The notes: a model not told the origin generated them from the letters alone. A stretch of 11,953 bases of DNA from an uncultured Gemmatimonadota bacterium (GCA_946479015.1 CAMLEQ010000076.1:1-11953); one strand, 5' to 3'. Counted from the first letter of the stretch, positions 1 through 5,858 are shown. Numbers and translations are program-made.

Positions 1-446
1 ATCGTCCGCAGCCGCCGCGTGACCTTCTCGCGCGCGGAGCCGGAGCGGCAGATGACGAGCACCGTGTCGTCGCCGGCGATGGTACCGAGGATCTCGGGCC
101 ACTCCTCGGCATCGAGCGCGACGCCGATCGGCTGCGCGCCGCCGGGGAGGGTGTGGAGCACGATCATCTCCCCCACCCCGTCGATGTCGGTGTAGAGGTG
201 CGGGAGCAGTGCCTCCAGCGGGAGGCGGCCGTCTTCCTGGGCACCGTCGGCCACGGCGTACCGCACGGACCCATCGGGGGTCGGCATCCGCGCCACGCGC
301 ATCTCCCGCAGGTCGCGCGAGAGCGTGGATTGCGTCACGTCCCAGCCGCGCTGGAGCAGCAGCCGGCGCAACTCCTCCTGACTCTCGACGGGGCGCGACT
401 CGATCAGCTCGCGGATCGTGGCCTGCCGTTCACGCTTGTTCGCCAT
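1..446 (-). CDS. argR: Arginine repressor ArgR, 3' end cut off by window edge
   Basis: DNA-binding repressor (or activator) of arginine metabolism, with L-arginine as co-repressor; family members are hexamers. Reading leftward from ATG at 446-444, 148 codons are visible, which is nearly the family's full length of about 150-156, so only a few residues are missing. The N-terminal winged helix-turn-helix carries the diagnostic VTQSTLSRDLREM (residues 37-49). The C-terminal oligomerisation and arginine-binding core carries LHTLPGGAQPIG (97-108) and LGTIAGDDT (120-128), whose two Asp match the arginine-binding pair in E. coli ArgR. A strong Shine-Dalgarno GGAGGAA (complement of 451-457) sits just before the start. 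It diverges from argCBDA, the usual arrangement for a repressor that controls its neighbour. Identification is very secure; the stop codon is not in the window. Confidence 0.96.
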   Translation of the reverse strand, partial: MANKRERQATIRELIESRPVESQEELRRLLLQRGWDVTQSTLSRDLREMRVARMPTPDGSVRYAVADGAQEDGRLPLEALLPHLYTDIDGVGEMIVLHTLPGGAQPIGVALDAEEWPEILGTIAGDDTVLVICRSGSAREKVTRRLRT

Positions 447-608
447 GAGCTTCCTCCAGTGAGTGGGGAGGATAGCGGTTCCGTCGCGGGCTCGGCCAGG
501 GGGGCGCCCCGGATCGGCGCCGCCCACCGGTCCCCCCGGCGCCGGATGCGCCGGCCCCGATGCCGCCGCGCGGTTGACAGGGCGGCGTTGGGAATATATG
601 CATCCCTC
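447..608. promoter_or_regulatory. argR/argC divergent intergenic control region
   Basis: This 162-base gap separates the divergent starts of argR and argC, so it must hold both promoters. The argC-proximal end (about 590-617) is strikingly AT-rich against very GC-rich surroundings and holds the promoter and operator listed separately. For argR, the complement of 470-475 reads TATCCT, a possible -10, but I see no convincing -35. I see no second ARG-box-like palindrome near argR, so autoregulation is not obvious from sequence. No small ORF with a ribosome-binding site stands out. Confidence 0.7.
574..602 (+). promoter_or_regulatory. Putative sigma-70-type promoter of argCBDA
   Basis: A perfect TTGACA -35 hexamer lies at 574-579. 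The -10 is less certain. TATATG at 595-600 matches 4 of 6 consensus bases but with a short 15-base spacer. TATGCA at 597-602 gives the ideal 17-base spacer but matches only 3 of 6. Either choice puts transcription initiation at about 607-610, on top of the argC start codon. The -10 lies within the ArgR operator palindrome, which fits repression by blocking RNA polymerase. Confidence 0.6.
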
Positions 609-617
609 ATGCATAAA
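595..617. promoter_or_regulatory. Putative ArgR operator (ARG box) overlapping the argC start
   Basis: Two inverted arms, TATATGCAT (595-603) and ATGCATAAA (609-617), match as inverted repeats at 8 of 9 positions around a 5-base centre. Their ATGCAT cores start 11 bases apart, about one helical turn. ARG boxes in other bacteria are AT-rich 18-20-base palindromes, and the actinobacterial version also has TGCAT half-sites. With argR adjacent, ArgR is the natural ligand. The right arm covers the ATG at 609, so a bound repressor would cover both the -10 and the translation start. Binding is inferred, not shown. Confidence 0.7.
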
Positions 618-1577
618 ATGCCTGTCGGTGTCCTCGGCGCCAGCGGCTACGCGGGGCGGGAGCTGTGCGGTCTCATCGCGCGGCACCCGCGGCTCGAGCT
701 CGCGTTCGCCACCGCCAACGAGCGGCGGGGGGAGCGCGCCCGGGTGGGCGGTCGCGAGATCACCTTCGTCGCCCCCGAGGATGCGCGGCTCGGCGACGCC
801 GCGCTGGTGTTCAGCGCGCTCCCGCACGGCGCCTCGCTCGCCTGGGTGACGCGCGCGCGCGAGGCGGGGGCGAAGGTGGTGGATCTCTCCGCCGACCTGC
901 GTCCGGGCGCCGCCGCGCCGCAGGCGCCGGCCGCGCCGTACGGGCTCACCGAGCTGGCGCGGGATGCCGTGCGCGGCGCCGACATCGTGGCGAACCCCGG
1001 ATGCTATCCCACCGCCGTGCTCCTCGCGCTCGCGCCGCTGTTCGCGCGCGGGCTCGTGGCTCCGGGCGGGACGATCACCATCACCGCCGCCAGCGGCGTC
1101 ACCGGCGCGGGATTCACCCCGCGCCACGATCTGCTGTTCGCCGAGGTGGCGGAGGACTACCGGCCGTACGCGGTGGGGAACACGCACCGCCACCTGGCCG
1201 AAATGCGCGCCACCGTGCGCGCGCTCGGCGGGGATGCGGACCTCATCTTCACGCCGCACCTGCTCCCCGTGGCCCGCGGGATCCTGGCGACGATCACCGT
1301 GCCGCTCACCGAGCCGCTCGCCGATCCGCTCGCGCCCTGGCGGGAGCACTACGCCGGCGAGCCGTTCATCGAGGTGGCGGCGGAGCCGCCCGTGCTCCGC
1401 GACGTGGTGCACCGGAACGTGGCGCGGCTCTCCGCCCACGCCGCCGCCGGCGTGCGCACGCCCACGCTCATCGTGATCGCGGCGATCGACAACCTCGTGA
1501 AGGGCGCGGCGGGACAGGCGGTGCAGAACGCCAACCTGGCGCTGGGCGTGGACGAGACGGCGGGGCTCCCGGCATGA
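609..1577 (+). CDS. argC: N-acetyl-gamma-glutamyl-phosphate reductase
   Basis: Cytoplasmic NADPH-dependent enzyme of arginine biosynthesis that reduces N-acetyl-gamma-glutamyl phosphate to N-acetylglutamate semialdehyde. The product is 322 residues, a normal length. The Rossmann nucleotide-binding motif GVLGASGYAGREL is at the N-terminus. NPGCYPT holds the catalytic Cys132 that forms the thioester intermediate. SGVTGAG, the GNTHRHLAE histidine region and C-terminal NLVKGAAGQAVQN are all family hallmarks. The start is ATG 609; ATG 618, three codons later, gives a homolog-like MPVGVLGASGYAG and is equally possible. Neither has a Shine-Dalgarno sequence, and the predicted transcription start falls on the start codon, so the mRNA may be leaderless. 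The frame stays open upstream to 153, but that stretch crosses argR and is a GC artefact. The stop overlaps argB by four bases (ATGA). Confidence 0.96.
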   Translation: MHKMPVGVLGASGYAGRELCGLIARHPRLELAFATANERRGERARVGGREITFVAPEDARLGDAALVFSALPHGASLAWVTRAREAGAKVVDLSADLRPGAAAPQAPAAPYGLTELARDAVRGADIVANPGCYPTAVLLALAPLFARGLVAPGGTITITAASGVTGAGFTPRHDLLFAEVAEDYRPYAVGNTHRHLAEMRATVRALGGDADLIFTPHLLPVARGILATITVPLTEPLADPLAPWREHYAGEPFIEVAAEPPVLRDVVHRNVARLSAHAAAGVRTPTLIVIAAIDNLVKGAAGQAVQNANLALGVDETAGLPA

Positions 1578-2335
1578 CGCGCGTGATCAAGATCGGCGGC
1601 CGCGCCCAGGGGAGCGAGGCGCTGCCGCGGGAGATCGCCGCCGCGTGGGCGCGCGAACGGGGGGCGCTGTGCATCGTGCACGGCGGCGGGGACGAGATCT
1701 CGGCGCTGCAGCGCGCGCTGGGCGAGGAGCCGCGGTTCGCGGGGGGGCGGCGCATCACGAGCGAGCGCGACGTGGAGATCGTGCGCATGGCGCTCTCCGG
1801 CACGGCGAACAAGCGGCTGGTGGCGCGGCTCATCTCGGCGGGGGTGCCGGCGCTCGGCCTCTCCGGTGAGGATGGCGCGCTGGTGACCGCCGCGCCCGTG
1901 TCGCCCGCGCTCGGTCGCGTGGGGGCGCCGGAGCGGGTGAACGCGGCGTTGCTCCGGCACCTGCTCGACGGCGGTTATCTCCCGGTGGTCTCGCCGCTCG
2001 CGCGCGACGGCGCGACCGCCGACGCCGCGGCGCTGAACGTGAACGGCGACGACGCCGCGGCGGCGATCGCCGTCGCGCTCGGCGCCGACGAGCTGCTGCT
2101 CGTGGCCGACGTGCCCGGCGTGCTCGTGGACGGCGCGGCCGTGCCCACGCTCGACGCGGATGATGCCGCCGCGGCGATCGCGCGCGGCGTGGCGAGCGGC
2201 GGCATGGCCGCCAAGCTGCAGGCCGGCCTGGCCGCGCTCCGGCAGGGAGTGGAGCGCGTGCGCATCGGCGATCTCGACGCGATTCTCGACCCGACCCGCG
2301 GCACCGTGCTCGCGGCTTCCAGGAGTCTCGTATGA
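1574..2335 (+). CDS. argB: Acetylglutamate kinase (short, E. coli-type)
   Basis: Cytoplasmic amino-acid kinase that phosphorylates N-acetylglutamate with ATP. The product is 253 residues. KIGG (6-9) and HGGG (36-39) form the phosphate-binding glycine loops. Arg60 in GGRRIT, Asn157 in NVNGDDA and Lys214 in GMAAKLQ align with substrate- and ATP-binding residues of E. coli ArgB. SGTANK is also the E. coli-type sequence. There is no N-terminal extension of the kind that forms the arginine-sensing helix in hexameric, feedback-inhibited ArgB, so this enzyme is probably arginine-insensitive, with control left to ArgA and ArgR (inference). GLSGEDG faintly resembles LysZ of the LysW pathway, but no LysW gene is present and ArgA is. 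It starts in an ATGA overlap with argC and ends in an ATGA overlap with argD, so translation is probably coupled. Confidence 0.95.
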   Translation: MTRVIKIGGRAQGSEALPREIAAAWARERGALCIVHGGGDEISALQRALGEEPRFAGGRRITSERDVEIVRMALSGTANKRLVARLISAGVPALGLSGEDGALVTAAPVSPALGRVGAPERVNAALLRHLLDGGYLPVVSPLARDGATADAAALNVNGDDAAAAIAVALGADELLLVADVPGVLVDGAAVPTLDADDAAAAIARGVASGGMAAKLQAGLAALRQGVERVRIGDLDAILDPTRGTVLAASRSLV

Positions 2336-3549
2336 CCATGCTGCCCACGCTGCATCCGGTGGATGTGGATGCCGCCCAGTCCTCCGCCCCGAGCGAAGCG
2401 CTGCTCGGCGTCTACCGTCGTCCGCCGGTGGAGTTCGTGCGCGGCGCTGGGGTGGAGCTCATCGCCGCCGACGGACGCGCCTACCTCGACTTCACGAGCG
2501 GCATCGGCGTGAACGCGCTGGGCTACGGCGATGCGGGGATCGCCACCGCGATGCGCGAGGCGCTCGACACCGGCATGGTGCACACGTCGAACCTGTTCCG
2601 CACCGCGCCTGGGGCTCGGCTCGCGGAGTGGCTGGTGCAGCACACCGGGCTCGCGAACGCGTTCTTCTGCAATTCGGGGGCGGAGGCGAACGAGGGCGCC
2701 TTCAAGTTCGCGCGCCGCTGGGCGCGCGAGGTGGGCGGCGCGGAGAAGCACGAGCTGCTCGCGCTGCGCGGCGGTTTCCACGGCCGCCTGTTCGCCTCCC
2801 TCGCGGCCACCGACCGCCCGCACTACCGCGCGCCGTTCCGGCCGCTGGCCGGGGGCGTGTCCATCGTGGAGCGCGACCTGCGCGCGCTCGACCGCGCGCT
2901 GGACGCGGAGACCGTGGCCGCGCTCATCGTGGAGCCGGTGCAGGGCGAGGGGGGCGTGCGCGTGCTCGATGCGTCGTACCTGCGCGAGCTGCGCGCGCTC
3001 ACGCGCGAGCGGCGCGTGGCGCTCATCGTGGATGAGATCCAGTGCGGGCTCGGGCGCACGGGGCGGCTGTTCGCCTACGAGCACGCGGAGATCACTCCCG
3101 ACCTGGTGACGCTCGCGAAGCCGATCGCGGGCGGGCTCCCGATGGGCGCGGTGGTGGTGTCGTCGGAGATCGCGGCGACGGTGCGTCCCGGCGATCACGG
3201 GACCACGTTCGGCGGCGGGCCGCTGGTGGCATCGGTGGCGCTGCACGTGGTGGAGCGGCTGGCGGATCCGGCGCTGCTCTCGCACGTGCAGGAGGTGGGC
3301 GCGTGGCTGCGGGACGCGCTGGCGTCGCTGGCCGAGCGCACGGGTCGCATCCGCGCCGTGCGCGGCGTGGGGCTCATGTGGGGCGTGGACGTGATGCAGC
3401 CGGCGGCCGACGTCGTGAAGCGCGCGCTCGAGGCGGGGCTGCTGCTCTGCTCCGCGGGCGAGTACACGGTGCGGCTGCTGCCGCCGCTCATCGTGTCGCG
3501 CGACGAGCTGGCGCGCGGGCTGTCGGTGCTCGAGGAGGTGCTCTCGTGA
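2332..3549 (+). CDS. argD: Acetylornithine aminotransferase
   Basis: PLP-dependent class III aminotransferase that converts N-acetylglutamate semialdehyde to N-acetylornithine with glutamate as amino donor; family members often also serve the N-succinyl-diaminopimelate step of lysine synthesis. The product is 405 residues. Visible hallmarks are YLDFTSGIGVNALGY near the N-terminus, CNSGAEANEGAFK (phosphate-binding region), GGFHGR, EPVQGEGGV, DEIQCGLGRTG with Asp234 for the PLP ring nitrogen, and TLAKPIAGGLPMGA with Lys263 for the Schiff base. The 29-residue Asp-Lys spacing equals that of E. coli ArgD. One oddity is TTFGGGPLVA, where the family usually has GGNPLA: a Gly replaces a conserved Asn. 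The start ATG overlaps the argB stop (ATGA), and the stop overlaps the argA start by one base. Confidence 0.95.
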   Translation: MTMLPTLHPVDVDAAQSSAPSEALLGVYRRPPVEFVRGAGVELIAADGRAYLDFTSGIGVNALGYGDAGIATAMREALDTGMVHTSNLFRTAPGARLAEWLVQHTGLANAFFCNSGAEANEGAFKFARRWAREVGGAEKHELLALRGGFHGRLFASLAATDRPHYRAPFRPLAGGVSIVERDLRALDRALDAETVAALIVEPVQGEGGVRVLDASYLRELRALTRERRVALIVDEIQCGLGRTGRLFAYEHAEITPDLVTLAKPIAGGLPMGAVVVSSEIAATVRPGDHGTTFGGGPLVASVALHVVERLADPALLSHVQEVGAWLRDALASLAERTGRIRAVRGVGLMWGVDVMQPAADVVKRALEAGLLLCSAGEYTVRLLPPLIVSRDELARGLSVLEEVLS

Positions 3550-4040
3550 TGCAGACCATCACCGTGCGCGCCGCGCGCACATCGGACGTGTCAGGGATCG
3601 CGTCGCTCATCGAGGGGTACGCGCGCGAGCGCGTGATGCTGCCGCGGAGCGCGGAGTCGATCACGCTGGCGCTGGACAGCTTCGTGGTGGCGGTGGATGC
3701 GCGCGGACGCGTGATGGCGTGCGGCGCGCTCAAGGAGTACTCGCCCTCGCTCGCCGAGGTCGCATCGCTCGCCGTGGCTCCGGAGGCGCACGGGCGCGGA
3801 TTGGGGCGCGCGATCGTGGCGGAGCTGGAGTCGCTCGCGGAGGCGCGCGGGATCGGCGAGCTGTTCGCGCTCACGCTCACGCCGCGCTTCTTCGAGGCGG
3901 TGGGCTACGCGGAGACCGACCGCGCGCGCTACCCGGAGAAGATCCGTCGCGACTGCGCGTCGTGCACGCGCCGCGCCGCGTGCGCGGAGGTGTGCGTATG
4001 GCGCGAGCTCGGCGCGGCGGCGATGCGCGAAGCCGCGTAG
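3549..4040 (+). CDS. argA: Short GNAT-type N-acetylglutamate synthase
   Basis: A 163-residue GNAT acetyltransferase that, from its place in the operon, acetylates glutamate with acetyl-CoA as the first arginine-pathway step. It starts VRAARTSDVSGIASLIEGYA and carries the acetyl-CoA pyrophosphate loop VAPEAHGRGLGRAI (about 77-90), then LTPRFFEAVGY. It lacks the amino-acid-kinase domain of classical E. coli ArgA and belongs to the short stand-alone class. The C-terminal tail KIRRDCASC...C...C has Cys136, 139, 145 and 149; from memory, the DCxxC...C part is characteristic of short ArgA proteins. ATG 3549 overlaps the argD stop by one base (TGATG); GTG 3546 directly before it is an alternative. 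As last gene of argCBDA it is followed by a strong terminator. The GNAT fold is certain; the substrate is inferred from context and the tail. Confidence 0.87.
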   Translation: MQTITVRAARTSDVSGIASLIEGYARERVMLPRSAESITLALDSFVVAVDARGRVMACGALKEYSPSLAEVASLAVAPEAHGRGLGRAIVAELESLAEARGIGELFALTLTPRFFEAVGYAETDRARYPEKIRRDCASCTRRAACAEVCVWRELGAAAMREAA

Positions 4041-4064
4041 GACGCGACCGTCGCATCGCGTGCG

Positions 4065-4102
4065 GGGGGCGCTCTCCAGGTGGGAGGCGCCCCCTTCTGT
4101 TT
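4065..4102 (+). terminator. Rho-independent terminator of argCBDA
   Basis: GGGGGCGC (4065-4072) pairs perfectly with GCGCCCCC (4087-4094). An inner CTCC/GGAG helix extends it past one bulged T (4073) and closes on a 5-base loop. TTCTGTTT follows at 4095-4102. It lies 24 bases after the argA stop, so the arginine operon ends here. Just upstream, an 8-bp inverted repeat (GCGATGCG at 4020-4027, CGCATCGC at 4052-4059) spans the argA stop codon and may form a competing or supporting stem. Confidence 0.87.
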
Positions 4103-4152
4103 CCCGGGAAGTGCGCGGTCATGAGCAGCAAGGCGCCACTGTCGCACCCCGA

Positions 4153-4182
4153 CACGAGTCATCGTGATGCGCATCACGAGTC
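4153..4182. promoter_or_regulatory. Perfect 18-bp palindrome with flanking direct repeats, possible CRP/FNR-type site
   Basis: TCGTGATGCGCATCACGA at 4162-4179 is a perfect palindrome. Its core GTGA-N6-TCAC (4164-4177) has the same half-sites and spacing as the CRP/FNR-superfamily consensus, with C/G at the outermost positions instead of T/A. The octamer CACGAGTC occurs at 4153-4160 and again at 4175-4182, 22 bases apart, about two helical turns. The site lies roughly 130-150 bases upstream of the candidate promoter of the barrel gene, which is far for classical activation. The palindrome is directly visible; the binding protein is a guess. Confidence 0.5.
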
Positions 4183-4313
4183 GCGACACAGGATGTGACG
4201 CCTGAGAAGAATCGTGCGTCCTCTACGTCACGCTGGTGCACGACGGCGCGACGCGGATGTCACGCTGCGCGCGCTCCGTCGTCAATGTGCCAAGAATCGC
4301 GGTGGTGTCACGA

Positions 4314-4342
4314 TTGCGTTTTGTGCAGGTGCGTTCTATCTT
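4314..4342 (+). promoter_or_regulatory. Putative sigma-70-type promoter of first beta-barrel gene
   Basis: TTGCGT (4314-4319) and TATCTT (4337-4342) are separated by exactly 17 bases, and the spacer is locally T-rich. Initiation would fall near 4349, giving a 5' leader of about 87 bases. One copy of the repeated GTCACG motif (4307-4312) abuts the -35, where an activator or repressor could act. Confidence 0.5.
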
Positions 4343-4435
4343 CCGCGCCGCTTTTGCCCGGGCGCAGACCGCGCGATGATGCCGCGGTGTTCGGGCGGGC
4401 GGCAAGTCAACACGCCAATGAGGAGACATCCAGTC

Positions 4436-4987
4436 ATGAAGCGCTCGTTGTTTGGTGTCGCGATGGGTCTGGCGATGATCGCCACGACCGCGCACGCGCA
4501 GTCGATGGTCGCGGCCGCGAAGCCGGTGAGCTTCGGTGTCGCTGGTGGGCTGAGCATCCCGACCGGTGATTTCGGCGATGCGTTCAAGAGCGGGTTCAAC
4601 GTGTCGGCGCTGGGTGAGATCCACCAGGCGGCCTGGCCGGTGGCGATCCGCATCGAGGCGCAGTACGACCAGTTCAGCGCGAAGGACGAGATCGGCGACG
4701 GCAAGGTGAAGTCGATCGGCGGCCTCGCGAACGTGCTGTACTACTTCCCGTCGAAGGCGATGGTGAAGCCGTACGTGACCGGTGGTCTCGGCCTCTTTCA
4801 CAACAAGGCCGATGACTCCATCTGCGACGGCGGCTGCTCCAGCACCAAGTTCGCGTTCGACTTCGGCGCCGGCCTCCAGTTCCAGCTGACGGGGATCAGC
4901 ACGTTCGTCGAGGCGAACTGGAACAGCATCCAGACCGAGGGCTCGGCGACGCACATGATCCCGGTCCGCGTCGGCATCAAGTTCTGA
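4436..4987 (+). CDS. Exported small outer-membrane beta-barrel protein, copy 1
   Basis: A 183-residue protein with a clear signal peptide (MKRSLF, a hydrophobic stretch, cleavage about AHA-QS at residues 21-22). The mature part consists of alternating amphipathic strands with periodic aromatic and Gly residues (FGVAGGLSIPTGDFGDAF, YVTGGLGLF, FDFGAGLQFQLTG, STFVEANW) and ends in phenylalanine, as expected for BAM-inserted barrels. Its size suits an 8-stranded OmpA/OmpW-like barrel. The insert SICDGGCSS places two Cys four apart, perhaps a disulfide in an extracellular loop; copy 2 lacks it. ATG 4436 has Shine-Dalgarno GAGGAG (4420-4425). Codon use (AAG, ATC, TTC, GGT) looks tuned for high expression. 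Strong terminator after it makes it monocistronic. Exact function is unknown: structural, porin-like or adhesive roles are all possible. Confidence 0.85.
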   Translation: MKRSLFGVAMGLAMIATTAHAQSMVAAAKPVSFGVAGGLSIPTGDFGDAFKSGFNVSALGEIHQAAWPVAIRIEAQYDQFSAKDEIGDGKVKSIGGLANVLYYFPSKAMVKPYVTGGLGLFHNKADDSICDGGCSSTKFAFDFGAGLQFQLTGISTFVEANWNSIQTEGSATHMIPVRVGIKF

Positions 4988-5011
4988 TCGCTGCTCGCGG
5001 CCGTGCACGAC

Positions 5012-5051
5012 GGACTGCCCCGCCGGCCTGGCGGGGCAGTCCTCTTTTTTT
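5012..5051 (+). terminator. Strong rho-independent terminator after barrel copy 1
   Basis: A perfect 13-bp stem pairs GGACTGCCCCGCC (5012-5024) with GGCGGGGCAGTCC (5030-5042) around a 5-base loop, followed by TCTTTTTTT to 5051. It starts 24 bases after the stop codon and isolates this gene from its paralog downstream. Confidence 0.94.
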
Positions 5052-5164
5052 CGCGCGCCTCCCCGACGACATGCTCGCTTCTTGCATTGCCGGAGTGCGG
5101 GGCGTGTGACCGCGCCCCCGATGGCGCGTCGCAAATGAGACCACAACGAACGAGGGGGTTGGTG

Positions 5165-5728
5165 ATGAAGCGCATGCTACAGTCGGTGATGGCGGCGGGG
5201 GCGCTGCTCGTGCTCGGCGGAGCGCCGCTGGCCGCGCAGGCGATCGTGGGGAGTCCGATCCGGTTCGGGATCACGGGGGGCGCGACGTTCCCCGTGGGCA
5301 ACCTGTCGGACGTGGCGAAGACCGGCTGGAACGCCGGCGCGCTCCTCGACATCGGGCTTCCGCTGGTCCCGATCGGCTTCCGGGTGGACGGCACGTGGCA
5401 ACAGCTCGGCAACAAGACCGTCGCCGGCGAGGAGATCAAGAACCGCATCATCGCGGGCACCGTGGATGCCACGTACACCTTCGGCTCGATGCTCCCCACG
5501 AAATTCTACCTCATCGGCGGCGTGGGGCTCTACAACCTCAAGACCGACGTGAACACGGGCGTGGGGAGCGCCACCGACAAGGAGACGAAGTTCGGCGTGA
5601 ACGCCGGTGCCGGGCTGCGCTTCCAGCTCACGGGCTTCTCGACGTTCGTCGAGGCGCGCTGGCACGACATCTTCACGAAGGGGAGCAGCACCCAGATGGT
5701 CCCGGTGAGCGTCGGCATCACGTTCTGA
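5165..5728 (+). CDS. Exported small outer-membrane beta-barrel protein, copy 2
   Basis: A 187-residue paralog of the preceding gene. The signal peptide is MKRMLQSVMAAGALLVLGG with cleavage around LAAQA (about residue 24). Barrel strands include FGITGGATFPVGNLSD, FYLIGGVGLYNL and GVNAGAGLRFQLTGFSTFVEARW. The C-terminus GSSTQMVPVSVGITF closely parallels GSATHMIPVRVGIKF of copy 1, and it ends in phenylalanine. The central strands and loops diverge much more than the C-terminal third, and the two loop cysteines are absent. Start ATG 5165 has an excellent Shine-Dalgarno GAGGGGG (5152-5158, six-base spacing). A terminator upstream and a hairpin downstream suggest its own transcript. TTGCAT at 5082-5087 could be a -35, but no good -10 follows at 17 bases. 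Function unknown; tandem duplication is the simplest origin. Confidence 0.85.
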   Translation: MKRMLQSVMAAGALLVLGGAPLAAQAIVGSPIRFGITGGATFPVGNLSDVAKTGWNAGALLDIGLPLVPIGFRVDGTWQQLGNKTVAGEEIKNRIIAGTVDATYTFGSMLPTKFYLIGGVGLYNLKTDVNTGVGSATDKETKFGVNAGAGLRFQLTGFSTFVEARWHDIFTKGSSTQMVPVSVGITF

Positions 5729-5747
5729 CGCCGAACGCGGGATCGCC

Positions 5748-5780
5748 ACGGCCGCTCCGCCCCACGGGCGGAGCGGCCGT
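5748..5780. terminator. Perfect 15-bp hairpin without T tract after barrel copy 2
   Basis: ACGGCCGCTCCGCCC (5748-5762) is perfectly complementary to GGGCGGAGCGGCCGT (5766-5780) across a 3-base loop CAC. It lies 19 bases after the stop. No T run follows on either strand, so it is not a classical intrinsic terminator. It could act as a transcript 3'-end stabiliser, as a pause or terminator element in a GC-rich genome, or as a protein-binding palindrome. Confidence 0.7.
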
Positions 5781-5829
5781 CGCGCATCCGGGGCCGGGGC
5801 CGACGAGCCGGCGTGGGCGCGCCACCGCG

Positions 5830-5858
5830 CTGCCACGGCGCGGACGAGAGGTTATGAT
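5830..5858 (+). promoter_or_regulatory. Putative promoter of the amidohydrolase lipoprotein gene
   Basis: TATGAT (5853-5858, five of six consensus bases) is preceded at 17 bases by CTGCCA (5830-5835, four of six). Initiation near 5865 would leave a short leader of about 21 bases that contains the GGGAG ribosome-binding element (5875-5879). It is one of the few AT-containing spots in this GC-rich gap. Confidence 0.55.

Larger units (their letters stand above)
4103..4435 (+). other. 333-base non-coding leader before the first beta-barrel gene
   Basis: No credible gene is seen; the reading frames here are short and lack family features. The stretch holds an 18-bp palindrome (4162-4179), a promoter (4314-4342), and several small repeats. 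AAGAATCG occurs at 4207-4214 and 4292-4299. GTCACG occurs at 4227-4232, 4259-4264 and 4307-4312, twice continuing as GTCACGCTG. TGTGACG at 4194-4200 is close to the inverse of that motif. The density of short repeats in a long leader before a well-translated exported gene suggests multi-site regulation or a small RNA, but none of this can be proved by reading alone. Confidence 0.5.

Noticed and set aside
153..608. N-terminal extension of argC back to 153
   Set aside because: It runs antisense through argR and across the promoter and operator. The Rossmann motif begins right after ATG 609/618.
665..2335. argB frame left open far upstream, giving a 556-codon candidate
   Set aside because: Residues before ATG 1574 are Arg/Ala-rich and lie over argC in another frame. 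The ATGA overlap and kinase N-terminus fix the start at 1574.
1975..3285. Long - strand open frame (436 codons) over argB and argD
   Set aside because: It opposes two unambiguous enzymes and shows no domain or start signals.
1574..4040. LysW-dependent (carrier protein) arginine or lysine pathway instead of the acetylated route
   Set aside because: ArgB has a faint LysZ-like GLSGEDG, but no LysW or LysX/ArgX gene is in the window and an ArgA-type acetyltransferase is in the operon.
5082..5110. Promoter of barrel gene 2 (TTGCAT at 5082)
   Set aside because: The hexamer 17 bases downstream is TGTGAC, a poor -10, so no promoter is claimed.
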